From Plasmodium coatneyi (Eukaryota; Apicomplexa; Aconoidasida; Haemosporida; Plasmodiidae), in NCBI RefSeq assembly GCF_001680005.1, contig NC_033567.1, positions 3,720,001-3,784,000 on the forward strand: DNA of 64,000 nt. Reading direction: 5' to 3'. How positions within the stretch are numbered: the first letter of the stretch is position 1; every line of letters begins with the position of its first letter. Under the pieces are notes generated by a model. The model was not told the DNA's origin. It saw only the letters and a program-made list of their open reading frames with translations, and did not search any database. The position numbers and the translations under genes are program-made. This document shows positions 33,001 to 44,100 of this stretch, in pieces.

Positions 33001-34209
33001 CAAAAAGCCATGGAGAAGTGGCACAACCATTGTAAGGACAAAACGAATGCTCTCTTCAACATGCATAAGGGCAATTTGAAAAAAAATTTCCTCGAAAATT
33101 TCAATTTTCCATTGGACGAATTAGTACTACAGGATATATTCCTAAGTCTGAAAGGGCAGGAAGAACTGAAGTACATGGATATCTACTGCTCCAATGAGGA
33201 GTCCTGGCAGGAAGAGTATAAAAAATTTCTCCTACTAACAGATGAGGTGTACAAATTTATAAAGGATGAAAATTTGAAAGCTATTCAGATAACCTGTCAG
33301 CAGCCATTGGACGATTTGAAAAATGGAATAAAAAATGAAATACATAAATACTACCTGTGGAGGTCCCTAAAAAATGAACTGTACAATAGAGCGCTGGTTG
33401 TCCTCTCCAGTAACATTGAAAATATTTACCTAAAAAATCAGAGAGAAAACAAAATACAGGCATCCATAGAGGAAAAGCTGAGCACGAAAAATACACACTA
33501 TAGAAGAATTTCCAAAGAATTAATGAGTAAAGTTATAAACAGATGGTTAAATAATGACATATACAATATATACTATCCTATTATCAGAAAGCAGCTGATT
33601 CATAGAATTATTTGCTACCTGGGAATGCTGATATTGTTGTTCATAACATGTCTAGTTTTGTACTTTAAAAAATTTCACGTCAGTTTTTTCTTCTTGATAA
33701 TAATTTCTCTCTTTATGATATTTGGATACGCTCAGATATCACTGTACGTGAAGAAGTTCTTCCGACATGTGGTTTTCTATTTTTACGAAGGAATTGCCAA
33801 CGTGTTTGGAACGGAAGGGGCCATCATTTTCACCATATTATTTATCAGCGTAACGGCTATCTACCTGTACAACTATCACATTGTAAGGATTAAGAATAAA
33901 GTGGCAAAAAATACAAAGAAGATTTTCCAGTCACAAAATCTTATGAACCTGTCAGGCATGAATGGATTTAAAGATGTGAATACCAGCCAAAGGTGGAGGA
34001 TATTCAAACCGAATATTATGAAGTACTCAGATTACGACAATAGGGATGGAAAGTACCTCACGTCGAACCTCACGCAGGATTACAAGATGCACAATGATGC
34101 TTCTCAGTTTATCGACGTTAAAAGTAGGGGAAATCGAGTCAACAAGATGGACGACTATCCACCATATAACAACCCGAGCAAGTTCCAGCGGCGCTCCTAC
34201 TTGGATTAA
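30091..34209 (+). CDS. GB1/RHD3-type large GTPase with signal peptide and C-terminal membrane segments
   Basis: I chose the ATG at 30091 (1372 residues). It follows the A-rich run usual before Plasmodium starts and opens a clear signal peptide (MKRIFFCFLLVIANSV). The frame is open for 38 codons further upstream. A Glu/Asp/Ser tract (about residues 92-118) is followed by the GTPase domain. The P-loop GDMHTGKS is at about 193-200, DTQG at 314-317, and WVVHDF around 416-420 sits where guanylate-binding proteins have their Arg-Asp guanine-binding motif. A long helical, charged region follows. Near the C terminus are two or three hydrophobic segments (about 1173-1195, 1200-1220 and 1245-1265). This is the topology of atlastin/Sey1-type membrane-fusion GTPases, but a signal peptide would place the GTPase domain in the secretory lumen, which is odd. 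Family membership is firm; function is inferred. Confidence 0.85.
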   Translation: MKRIFFCFLLVIANSVTPHCSGDDVKQRVAFKEINVNSEKGEEERLINIINSDVCGIGNGPIGGSAKGRAFRILNAGTSGSSHGNGDGSNPYDSDDSDDDSDDEDEEEEDQDSDENNFEVPINCTDGECLNSMDNINKIIDDKKKKLKNKKRRGKPVQIIKPNVNHTELIIIEENLEILKSIEKPIAIVSVLGDMHTGKSFLLNLLNEHVVKDVSKSEKNIEKGFKVGNDITASTYGIWIWSEPIKITVGKLKKMYDYIDKNFTNFVKNYEYEKDEYNEEIIDLLNLYKTDDWIAKIDELNLAESEEVNLILMDTQGLNSPNVNKRYDEILYALTNLISTDIIFLTMKMINNKDLEFIENITKDANLFMLRAYTRSNGSTFSIKKNNFDKILDHMDHIENNSLILESIASKNLMWVVHDFSQRLDVRKGKLWLDILLNSDRRDLDIKYWKKIISNKSKEKYDAYTTKQKKIAYLSYSDGGASAKYGADKSDGAVAETSSNYKLNVLYKNIDCVLLRNMYNNKEFDFTNANLADLNDEYKNDVILLRYKIYLRALLFPKKTYSNVQMNYLMGKIRKEQQMRNQKEEKGGAAKKNSDEVDNSSSNYGTEMSNRYMSGHDVYDFITFLVRSANQNLFTNVNQFFKQFKINRAEISRNDLVFLYKKYLLQFMENEDVEFISYMNDEGDDLETSLGNKFNSNERKSSFEEDELFSEDFSEEEKKNTVERSDMYKLPPLLNEIKKYEELIREQILNIWYKYTESDFHDEEEKELIKDIETNLYERLDQIKNEMVELGEANIKKFCKIACEDALQIVVEDIKMKSDQYPIKQKDLLNFFESVSYNLLKYLEKKLSKSSEKLDLIYYKDEICSPLINSTFQEFYYLKKKNITLNENRLKSHFSNAVSKGKEVFETLAESTENITEYFKSKNLFYAILDKWNAEAVNVYMTSLSDFSKEEKEISDEYLIILDNDIKILKQKAMEKWHNHCKDKTNALFNMHKGNLKKNFLENFNFPLDELVLQDIFLSLKGQEELKYMDIYCSNEESWQEEYKKFLLLTDEVYKFIKDENLKAIQITCQQPLDDLKNGIKNEIHKYYLWRSLKNELYNRALVVLSSNIENIYLKNQRENKIQASIEEKLSTKNTHYRRISKELMSKVINRWLNNDIYNIYYPIIRKQLIHRIICYLGMLILLFITCLVLYFKKFHVSFFFLIIISLFMIFGYAQISLYVKKFFRHVVFYFYEGIANVFGTEGAIIFTILFISVTAIYLYNYHIVRIKNKVAKNTKKIFQSQNLMNLSGMNGFKDVNTSQRWRIFKPNIMKYSDYDNRDGKYLTSNLTQDYKMHNDASQFIDVKSRGNRVNKMDDYPPYNNPSKFQRRSYLD

Positions 34210-36557
34210 TACACGCAGGGGAACGAGGAGGTCTGCCCTGTGGACGGTAAAAAGGGATAAATGTTTCTCCACCTAAATTGGGGCCCCCACTTTTTGCCTG
34301 TTTTCAATACGATATCCATCTTTATACCGATTCACAGAAATATAATGCGCGTATGAAGATGCACAAATTTTGTTTCCCGCAGTATTGGTAGCACATAATT
34401 GGGCCCACTAATCATGGATGAGCATATCGTCCCTCTGGCTCACTTTGTTTAAATATGAATTGCCACTTTTTCCTCTTTTTTGCTTCCCAGTCATGGGTGC
34501 GGTGCCCCCTCCGCCGGGGGATACATTTTGAATTCCACCCCTCCATGCAGAATTGTAAAATGCACATTGTGAATTTTAAATTGTAGTATGCACATTGCGT
34601 GTTGCAAATTGCAAATTTTACGTTTATCTTTTTCACCTATTTTTAACCCCTTTGCATTATACCCCTTCTGCACCGTTGGTTTACCACCAAAGTGCACCTC
34701 CCATGTTGCACATCAGTGGACTGTGCCTGTATCAGTCTGCATGCAAAATTAAAGTAAAGGGACTTGCGCGCTCTCTTATCCTTTATTAATCAGCGCAGCC
34801 TTTTTTTTTACCAACCTACTCGTGTTCGGCTTTTTATATGAATACCAATTTTTTGTTTTAATTTTTTTTTCCCCCCAAAATAAGACTTACTCATTTGGGT
34901 ATGAGAATATCGTATTAGTTGTTTTAGTGTGCTGTGCCCGCATGTTTTTTTCGCGGGTACTTAACTATAGGGACCCCGTCCCATTTTCAATTCTAAGTAG
35001 GGAAAAAGGGAGCGGGAAAAAAATTACTCAAAAAAAATATCCCTGTGGGCAAAAAAATAGGGCCACGAGTTAGGCCCACTGGGGATGGATTAAGCAAAAT
35101 GGAGGGGGAGGCTATCCTCTGGGGCGTCTTTTTCATTGCCGCCCTCTTATGATAAATACTGTACAACATATGGTGCAGGAATGGTGAATCTTTCTACGCA
35201 GTACCTTCTTTGCAGTTCCTTCTTTGCACTTCCCACCCTGCATGATTTAACTCCCCCTCCTTGGGCACATTTTGCCGAAACGAATGATAGGTGGTCCCCC
35301 CTGGGTGTATGTTCTGGCACAAAAAAAGGTTATTACCCTCCTATGTGTATATATATAGATGCACCTTCAGACGGCCCTTTTCCCTGTGTATAGGGTGTTT
35401 CTTGTGTCATCTAGGCCGATCCGATCGTGCACGTAGTTCACACTTTTGCTGCAGGTTCGTTCGAAAATATGAACTTCTGGAACGCATTTGCTTATGTCGT
35501 CATCATACTTATGCAAGCACATAATTAGGGGTTGCATGTTGCACACGATTTGTTCCTTCAGCTTCGACCCGACTTTGAATTCCCCCATTTGTGGCTTACA
35601 CGAGTGGACAAAGCAGGCGTATCTCTATGACTCTGTGTACCTACTCACATATGTATAAGCCTACTTATGTATCCTTGCTGCACGAACAACATGGACCAAA
35701 TGTGATACCATCGCTTGGTTTGATCTTCCACTGGGAACTCCAACCCTGCTGCAAAAGCGTGGGAGAATGGTTAAGTGAGTTAATATGGGTTACATAGGCA
35801 TGTTCGCTAGCGCATGCGTGCCCTTTCTGTGGGAATACTTAAACTCACACTTCTTTTGCTTGATTATGTAGGACCAGATCTTTATCTTTTTTGTAAAAGT
35901 AGGCCAGATAAATTCGCCGTGATTGGAGGGGTTTTATTCTTTACATTTTTTTTTTTTAATTTTTTTTTAATTTAATTTAATTTTTTTTTTTCGTTTTCAC
36001 CCCCGTGACTCATAGCCAACCCCGTCGACTCCCACCATTTTGCGAAATCGCTTAGGAGTTGCCTTCAACGCAGAATGAAATGGCTCGAAGGAACGAATTG
36101 TTGTTTTAAGGGGGTGTATGCCATGGTCTTGTAATAAGCCGAAGGGGATGAGAAGTAGCAACAAAATAGGAGCGCTAACTGCCCATTCAGTCGTCCCGTG
36201 TCGGCGCTGTTTGATCGATTCATTGATTGTTCCCCAATTTGTGCATTTGGTGTTTTCGTCATTGACCCAAAACATGTGCTTGCTTGGCAAACAGAATTTT
36301 GAAGATTCTCCTTCACCGCGAAGGGATTCCCCTTGTGGTTCCAAATAAGGGCACATTCACACGGCGCCCTTTTCTTGTCGAAACGTGGGGTAGTCTCCCC
36401 ATGTGGGGTCTAGGAACGCACGTATGGGAAATTCCCTGACATGGACGTGACTGCACAGACGTTTACTCTTACCAGTAGGTATAGCAACAGATAGAAGTGG
36501 GGGCTCCAGAGGAGAGCGCAGCGTATAACTATACCACCCCCCCAACTTGGTGGCACC
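34210..36557. other. Intergenic region between GTPase and COG1-like genes
   Basis: Mostly low-complexity and T-rich (34801-34875 and 35945-35995), with no gene supported. A tandem of TGCACATTG / TTGCAAATT-type words occurs at about 34555-34625. The last few hundred bases before 36558 are probably COG1 5' UTR and promoter. Confidence 0.6.
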
Positions 36558-39500
36558 ATGAAAGTGGACGTTAGTGAGATATTTCGAAACTATGACCAGA
36601 GGAAAGCCGCAGAACATATCGAGAGCCTGCGAAATGACATCAGAAGCAAGGAAGAATCCATAAAAACATTTTTGAAGGAAAAAAGTAGCCATGTGATAGA
36701 CAATACTATAAAAATAAAAAGTGTGTATGCAAGTGTGGACAAAATAAAATGCCACTTGGAAGACATCATTTGCGCGTACAATGATTTGATCGGTGGTGTT
36801 AGAAATACAGCATCGGTTACATTTGGAGAGCCATCAGTGCACACACAAAAATTCGGGGAATCAGAAAAGGACATCATAAAAGAGGTGTGGAAAAGAAAAT
36901 GCGACAGTTACGATTTTTTATTTCAAAGTTCCCATTTGGGAAGAAGCACAACAGAGGGGGAAGAAAATGCCGCATGTGACGGTGCGTATCATATTGTAAA
37001 AACGGAAAAGGAGGAACTATTCAATTATGACTGCTTCTACCTTAACAACTATATCAACCATGTATACCTTGACGTGAATAAAAAGATGAGCGAGGAAAAC
37101 TACTTATTTGTTCTGAATAAATTATACACAGATATATTCCTCTGCTTGAAGGTCCTGAGTTCTTTGCTCAAAAATGAAAAAATTAAAAACATTTACATGA
37201 ACATGTTTAAAAGCAACAAATCCATTTTGTACTTAAATACATATATAAATAAACACAAGGAAAATTTCTGTGACATTCTCCTCAAGTTGATATATGCCTC
37301 TTACCACAATTTGGCATACAACTACTCATGCAGAATGGACAGCATTCCCCAATCCGTAATCGTGTTGTTGCTTTTTTACAACAAACAGAATTGCAAACGC
37401 GTGGAAATTGTAAAAAACGATTTGTTCAAGGAAATTCTCGAAGCGAGAATAAATTTGTTACACAACTTTGTGCGCAGAGGGAGCCATGTAAAAGATGAGG
37501 CTCTCCCCCTCCGCAAGGTAAAGACCTTGTTTTTGCAAGTCACTTATCTAGTTTTGCACACCAAATATATGATCCTTCTGCTGATTGATGTGAGTAATAA
37601 GGGATTGCGCCAAGGGGTGAGGGATGGTCACTTTAGCGGTCTCAAAGAAGGATGTCCCATCGGATGGGTGGATAAAAATGCACAAACGTATGACGACCAC
37701 ACTCGTGGGAACGAAGCACCCGACACGGAGGAAAACCTCTTCCTTCGAAGAATGCAGATGGAGCTGTTCATCCTGCAGAATATACCTCATGAAAAGGCAA
37801 AGAAAAACAAACAGTACTTCAATTATGCCATAAATAGCATGGAAGAAATAAAGAAAATTCTGAACGAAGGAATCACTGAGAAGTTCAGCTTACTGCACAA
37901 AACGTATGTCCAATTTGCGCGCCTCACTTATGAGTATATGGTTCATCTTTTACATGTCTATTACTGCAAAAATGATTACGGCGTAACGTGTGACCAGTTG
38001 TTCACGGAGTATGCAAATATAAACAGACTCTACAACAAAATGAGGGGTAAAATTGAAATGAAAGAAAAGTACTATAGCAAATATATTAATGATGTTGATT
38101 TTTACCTGAACAATAATTATTTGCATGCTATCCATGATGAAATTTTCGAGATTTTTTTTTTCCTTTTTTTTAACAAATTTGTGTGTGCAATTCCGTTTTT
38201 TGATCAAAATCCAGTTGATAAGTGGAAGCTTGTAATGACGAAATTTTTGCACAATCTGTTTTGCAACATTTCGATTTCTTATGAGCGAAATTGCCAAATT
38301 AAAAATTGGGTTTTCTATTCATTCTTGCTGAATTCATTTTATTATTATTACGATTTTTTTTCCATCGATTTGGATAGCATATATGAGCAATTTTACAATG
38401 TGGACAGGGACTCAAGTGAAGAACAACATACAAAAAAAAATTATCACAAAGACGCGACAGAGCGTGTGCATACTAGGGGTAACGCATCCAAGGAGGAACA
38501 TTTTCATAATGGCTTTAAAAAAATTTTAAAAGAAAAAATTCATCCCCTTATATTTTCAGTCTACAAGCTGATTATCTTCATAGAAACGAAGGAAATTAAC
38601 CACAGCGCTAATGCGGACTTTCTGCTTGTAGATAAAGGCGCACATGATGCTGCCGATTTTTTCAAAATGTTCGACTCGTTTATGAGTATTTTGAAGAGCC
38701 ACACTGGGGAAGGGGCACACGCAAGAGAGAATGCAAATGCTAACGATATCGTGCAGGAAGAACCAACTTCCAACCGCAGTTGCGGTAGTGACGCTAAAAA
38801 GGAAAGCAGCAATTGTAGTTTAAATAGGTGCTCTAATCTGGTATCCTTCTTAAATGCGCCCCCGGGGGAGAATCCTACCCACATGGAAAACACCCCAAGG
38901 GAAATGTGTCCGAATGGTTGGGCCACCATGCCTGACAATAACGTGGATTGCGAAACGGTGAACCTCGACCAGGAAGAACAGAGTGGCATGCTGAAAGGAA
39001 GGGGACCGCCTCACAGTGAGAACATGCCCCATTGCGGTGACCAAAACGAAGAGACAGGTAAATCGGAGGAGGAATATAAGGAGCTGCGTCTCTACATCAA
39101 CCTTCTTAGGTATAATGATAAGCGTGCGTGGTCCCATTTCCTCAGTCCCCCCGAGGGCAGCGATGAAGAGGCACTAGCGAACGACTCTGAGGGGGAACCC
39201 AATTTTTCCCTCAATGATTTAAAGAGCATTTTTCTACACATAGTGTACAAAATATTGAAGACATCTCTGAAATGCTTCTGCGTGGAATACCTGGACAATT
39301 TGGAGCAGCAATTGCATTTCTACCTGAACATGTTAATAAATAATGATATAAAAAATATTTTATGCGAGAAAATGAACGGTCACTTGGTGAATATTTTCTC
39401 CTTTTCCAACCTGTTTATCCTGTACGTTGAAAGGTTATTCAACACGGATGTGTATCGAAGCGTAGTTATCTTCCTAGTAAAAACTGCGCTACAGAAGGAG

Positions 39501-40178
39501 ATATACAAAATATATGCGCAATTTATTTGTCAGCTTGAGGAAGTGTACTCTTCCCAGTATGCACACTCGAATGAAAAAAATAAAACGCTGTTATGTAAAA
39601 AAGTAACCGAATTGTATAACATTATTTTGTTGGACTTATCATTTTGTGCATATATTTTGGACACTAATAATATCATACACAAATCCACGTACGATGATCT
39701 GATGCGGCGGTATAGAAAATACGAAAGGTATTACATCAAGTCTTGCCTTTACTTTGTTCACATATATAAAGAAAAATATAACGTGTATAGTGAAAAAAAT
39801 ATGAATGAATGCAATGCGGGAAGGCACCCATTTTGGGAAAAGCTAAACGAAAAAGACGCGGAAAAAAAGCAAAAAAAAAAAAATACAGAAATGTACACCT
39901 TCAAATATTTAATTGATAACATTTTGACGGAACTAAATAAGCTAGATAATCTTAATGGAATTATTTTTCAAAAGCATATACGCCTTTTAGCTCAGAATTT
40001 GATATGCGACTCGTACTTATTATATTACTTATTTGTCCAGGGACCCACCATTAATAACCTTTTGGGCAATGTGCAGACGGACACAAAGACGAGTTCTTTG
40101 GAAATTTTCCATTTTAATGAAGTCAGCTCCATTGACGACAATTCAATTGAGGACAATTTGTTGAAGCTTTTTTTTTAA
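36558..40178 (+). CDS. COG1: Conserved oligomeric Golgi complex subunit 1-like protein (1206 residues)
   Basis: The first about 70 residues have the signature of the COG1/Vps51 N-terminal region. An acidic-aromatic start (VSEIFRNY) is followed by a heptad-rich helix (HIESLRNDIRSKEESIKTF) and an INTI-type stretch (HVIDNTIKIKSVYASVDKI). COG1 is a core subunit of the octameric COG tether that captures recycling vesicles at the Golgi. The remainder is large, helical and rich in Asn, Lys and Tyr, with hydrophilic low-complexity inserts (about residues 640-690 and 725-860), as is common in Plasmodium proteins. It is longer than the roughly 1000-residue animal protein. It is a single exon with a clear ATG after CACC. 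The assignment rests on the N-terminal motif and overall character, so a different CATCHR-family tether remains possible. Confidence 0.65.
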   Translation: MKVDVSEIFRNYDQRKAAEHIESLRNDIRSKEESIKTFLKEKSSHVIDNTIKIKSVYASVDKIKCHLEDIICAYNDLIGGVRNTASVTFGEPSVHTQKFGESEKDIIKEVWKRKCDSYDFLFQSSHLGRSTTEGEENAACDGAYHIVKTEKEELFNYDCFYLNNYINHVYLDVNKKMSEENYLFVLNKLYTDIFLCLKVLSSLLKNEKIKNIYMNMFKSNKSILYLNTYINKHKENFCDILLKLIYASYHNLAYNYSCRMDSIPQSVIVLLLFYNKQNCKRVEIVKNDLFKEILEARINLLHNFVRRGSHVKDEALPLRKVKTLFLQVTYLVLHTKYMILLLIDVSNKGLRQGVRDGHFSGLKEGCPIGWVDKNAQTYDDHTRGNEAPDTEENLFLRRMQMELFILQNIPHEKAKKNKQYFNYAINSMEEIKKILNEGITEKFSLLHKTYVQFARLTYEYMVHLLHVYYCKNDYGVTCDQLFTEYANINRLYNKMRGKIEMKEKYYSKYINDVDFYLNNNYLHAIHDEIFEIFFFLFFNKFVCAIPFFDQNPVDKWKLVMTKFLHNLFCNISISYERNCQIKNWVFYSFLLNSFYYYYDFFSIDLDSIYEQFYNVDRDSSEEQHTKKNYHKDATERVHTRGNASKEEHFHNGFKKILKEKIHPLIFSVYKLIIFIETKEINHSANADFLLVDKGAHDAADFFKMFDSFMSILKSHTGEGAHARENANANDIVQEEPTSNRSCGSDAKKESSNCSLNRCSNLVSFLNAPPGENPTHMENTPREMCPNGWATMPDNNVDCETVNLDQEEQSGMLKGRGPPHSENMPHCGDQNEETGKSEEEYKELRLYINLLRYNDKRAWSHFLSPPEGSDEEALANDSEGEPNFSLNDLKSIFLHIVYKILKTSLKCFCVEYLDNLEQQLHFYLNMLINNDIKNILCEKMNGHLVNIFSFSNLFILYVERLFNTDVYRSVVIFLVKTALQKEIYKIYAQFICQLEEVYSSQYAHSNEKNKTLLCKKVTELYNIILLDLSFCAYILDTNNIIHKSTYDDLMRRYRKYERYYIKSCLYFVHIYKEKYNVYSEKNMNECNAGRHPFWEKLNEKDAEKKQKKKNTEMYTFKYLIDNILTELNKLDNLNGIIFQKHIRLLAQNLICDSYLLYYLFVQGPTINNLLGNVQTDTKTSSLEIFHFNEVSSIDDNSIEDNLLKLFF

Positions 40179-40374
40179 AGGCGAAGAGGGGGGAACCACA
40201 TCAAGGAGAACTTTTTCTTCGCAGCTTGGATAAGTTCCCCCGTCAATTCGGCACCCATATTTGATCTTATATAATATACCTTTTTTTCATTACGCCTGTA
40301 TAGATAGAGGGGGGGTGCTTTTTTTTTTTACTTGTTGGACCCCCTTCCCCTTTTGTGGCACACCCCTGTGCAAA

Positions 40375-40740
40375 ATGAAAAGGGCTGAGGACAAAATTTA
40401 CGAGGAAATTTGCAATGAAGAGGAGTATAAAAAACTGTTTGAAGAAAAAAATGACATCCTCTACATCGTAGACGTTTATACAAAGTGGTGCGGACCATGT
40501 CTCTTCACCTTTGAAATTATAAATAAAATTTACAAAGCCAATTTTACCTTCACGGAGAGCGTAAAAATAGTAGCCGTGTGTGCACGAAATATTGCCTCGT
40601 TAAAAAATTACGATAATAATTCCAAGCCGTTTTATTTAATACTGAAAAATGGAGAAATTATTCGCCAAATTCAGGGCTGCAACACGCCTCATATATTTGC
40701 GTTGATTGATGAGCACTTGCTGAGTACCAAATTTAACTGA
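40375..40740 (+). CDS. Thioredoxin-like protein, axonemal TXNDC3/LC3 type (121 residues)
   Basis: I chose the ATG at 40375 because it precedes a normal thioredoxin N-terminus. An open frame extends 38 codons upstream but translates to a T-rich leader. The active site WCGPC is at residues 38-42 after the strand IVDVY. The KPFY segment supplies the cis-proline region. It is followed by GEIIRQIQGCNTPHIFALI, which resembles the G-(A/C)-N-x-P ending of thioredoxin-domain light chains of outer-arm dynein and of TXNDC3/NME-type proteins. That suggests a redox or structural role in the flagellum of the male gamete, although a plain cytosolic thioredoxin-like oxidoreductase is also possible. It starts about 200 bases after the COG1-like gene on the same strand and converges with valyl-tRNA synthetase. 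Confidence 0.75.
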   Translation: MKRAEDKIYEEICNEEEYKKLFEEKNDILYIVDVYTKWCGPCLFTFEIINKIYKANFTFTESVKIVAVCARNIASLKNYDNNSKPFYLILKNGEIIRQIQGCNTPHIFALIDEHLLSTKFN

Positions 40741-41165
40741 GGGTTTGTTTGGTGAGAAAATGTGCAACAGCTAATGTTGCTGCTATGGCATATGGAGTTG
40801 TCGTATAATTCGTACGGGTTACAATGCACCCTGTTGGAAGAATGCCTCGTCATGTGTGCAGCACGCCTCACCCCGTATGTCATGCAGAAGGAGTGCATCT
40901 TCTGTCTTTATTTGTGCATGGGCGCATACGTCCACGCATAGGCGTGTACTGGGTTTATCCTGTTGTTTGTGCATATTCATTTGCACGAAGCCCGCCTTCC
41001 TTTTGATGCGTCCCCCAGAAGGGGGCTCTTCCCTGGAGCTAATGCACACACATACGTTCATGCTGCGCGCAAAATAAGTTTCGTTCAGTTGTTTTTTTTT
41101 CCCAATTGGGTACTTCCCTAATTAACACTTTTACGCGAAAATTCCCCTTTTTTCGTTACACCGAT
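40741..41165. other. Convergent 3' intergenic region
   Basis: No gene is seen. It serves as 3' flank for the thioredoxin-like gene (+) and valyl-tRNA synthetase (-), with a poly-T run at about 41092-41101. Confidence 0.6.
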
Positions 41166-44100
41166 TTAGGCATTTTTTAAGCATTCGTTAATCTCCGAAA
41201 TGATGTTGGACACGGCCAAAATTTGCGCGTTGAGCTCCTCGATTTTTTCCGCGTACAAATTTCTGACCTGTTCAGGCACTTTTTGCGCATAGTTCGGATC
41301 ATTGGTTTTTTTCAAATACGAATCTAGAGAACTTTGTAGCTTTTTATTCTTGTTTTGCATATTCGTCAGTAGAGGCTTAAGGTACTCCTCAGTCGACTGC
41401 ACGTAAATAATGAACTGGTTGGCAACAATATCCTTGAGGCATTTTTTTATTTCACCAATTTGATCATCAGAAAGCTCTTCCACGTTGTACTTAATGACAG
41501 TGAGGTTAGCTAACTTGGCCAATGTCTGTATTTTATTTTTTACCTTTAAGATAAAACATTCGTCTTCCTGATTCTTCGCAGCAATGAAGCAGTTCAGTTT
41601 TGTCTTGGGAGGAATTTCCAGATTAGAGATGAACGACCTAAACTGCTTAACAATGCTCATAAATTTGTTCATTTCCGAGTTTATTTTTTCATCATTCCAG
41701 GAAGGTACGTATTCTGGGTAGGGGGCTACGGAAATGGATCCAAATTTATACCCCTCTGCTGATATTTTATGGTACAGCTCTTCCGTTATGAAGGGCGAAA
41801 TGGGGTGCATAAGTCTCAGTCCATAATCCAGACACGCATGCAGCGTTTTGCTAGCATGGAGTGCCGTTGAGGCGGTCAGATGATTGCCCTGGCTCATGGC
41901 ATTGTTGTTCTGGACGTGGTTCTCCCCCGCTGTTGCGTCTTCCCTTTTAACTTCACTTGGCGCTTCTTCCTTCTTCACCGGTTCGGGGGACTCCACATTG
42001 AGACGGGCTTTTATAAGCTCCAAGTACACATCGCACAAATCGTACAGCCAAAAGTTGTACGCAGAAAATGCTGCCTCGGAAAAGTTATACGTGTCAAAAC
42101 TTTCATTGGCACTTTTTATATATACATTTAACCGGTGGAGGATCCACTTATCTTCCCACTGAAGCGAATGCACATAATCCGGTTGGGAAAGGAGGACATT
42201 ACAATTGTCGTAATTATCTGGCAAGGTTTTCAAAAAGAATTTAACTGCATTCCATAGTTTATTGCAAAAATGTCTATACCCAATTATTCTATTAATGTCT
42301 AGGTTAACATTTCTACCCTGCTTTAGATATGTTAGGAGACCAAATCTTAGAGCATCGGTTCCACATTCTGGGATTCCTTTGGGGAACTCCTTTTTCTGCA
42401 ATTCTAATGCTCTTTTTATTTCTTTTTCTGGTAAATTTCCTTCATACAATTTTTGATTTAGTCCTTGTAGGCTAATTCCATCGATGATGTCTAAAGGATC
42501 CACGACGTTGCCTTTGCTTTTGCTCATCTTTTCTCCTTTTGAGTCCCTGATCATGGCATGCAGGTAGATGGTGTTAAAAGGGAGTTTCTTCATTAGGTGT
42601 AGGGAAACCATTACCATTCTAGCTACCCAGAAGAAGAGAATATCCTGTCCCGTCTCTAAAATACTGTTTGGAAAAAACTGTTCGAGATCGTCTGTTTTTT
42701 CTGGCCACCCTAAAGAACTAAATGGAACAAGAGCGGAAGAGAACCACGTGTCTAGTACGTCTTCATCTTGTACCAACTCAAACTGTTCATTCGGAGATAC
42801 CATATTTTTAGCCTTTTCCATGCACTCTTCGAGGGATCTTCCGACAACCCATTTTTCCTCGCCTTCCTGTGAAGTGGGGTCTACCTCTTCAGACTGATTA
42901 GATTTATCAACATTACCCTCTGTTGCGCTACTTGAATCCCCCTTTTTGACAATTCTGTAAGCTGGAATTCGATGGCCCCACCACAACTGCCTGGATATGC
43001 ACCAATCTCGCACATTCTCTAGCCAGTAAAACCAGGTGTTCACATGTTGGGCTGGCATAATTGTAAGTTGTTTCTCCTTCACGCAGTTAATGGCTTGTTT
43101 GCCTAGCTCACTACAATTTACATACCACTGTGGTATGAGCATGTACTCGATGATGTCATTCGTTCTGGAACACAAGGGAAGAGACATGGCGTTCGGAATT
43201 TTATCCGATAACAAATTTAATTTCTTTAATTCTTCCTGAATTTTAAATCTACATTCAAATCGGTGGAGCCCTTCAAATAATTTCCCTCCATTTTTGTTAA
43301 TATGTCCATCACGCGTAAAAATATTTATGGCCTTCAAATTATGCCTCTTCATCATTTCGAAGTCATTTTTGTCATGAGCGGGTGTTATCTTCACAGCTCC
43401 AGTACCATACTCCATGTCTACATAGGAATCCGCAATGATGATTACTTTTCTCTCCGGAATGAATGGGTGTATAATTTCTTTTCCGACTAAGTGGGCATAC
43501 CTCTTATCATTTGGGTGCACAGCCACAGCAACATCTCCCAACATGGTTTCAATCCTCGTTGTTGCAACTTCAATTTTTTCCTCGCTGTCCTTAATTTGGT
43601 AAAAAAACTTATATAACACACCAACTTCCACCAAGTGATGAAATGAGGGGATTTTAATTTTTGTTGGCTTTTTGATTTCTTCCAGGTTTACTTCGATATC
43701 TGAGAGGGCGGTTTTTAGATGCGGGCACCAGGCAACCAATCTGTTGTCTCTGTAAATTAATCCGCTTTCATAAAATTTGATAAACGCTTCCTTCACAGCT
43801 GCGCTCAATTTCTCGTTCATGGTAAAGTACTCCCTGGACCAATCAACAGACGCACCGATTCTCCTAATTTGGTTATTTATTTTATTTCCATGGAGATCCT
43901 TCCATTCGTAAATTTTTTTTACAAATTCTTCTCTTCCATAATCTTGTCGTATTTTTTGCTCCTTCTTAAATAGCATTTTTTCCACAACGGTTTGCGTTGC
44001 TATCCCTGCGTGGTCTGTCCCCGGAATGTAGAGGGTTAATAAATTTTTCATTCTCTTGTATCGAACTAGGGCATCTTGAATGGCTATGGTTAACGTGTGG

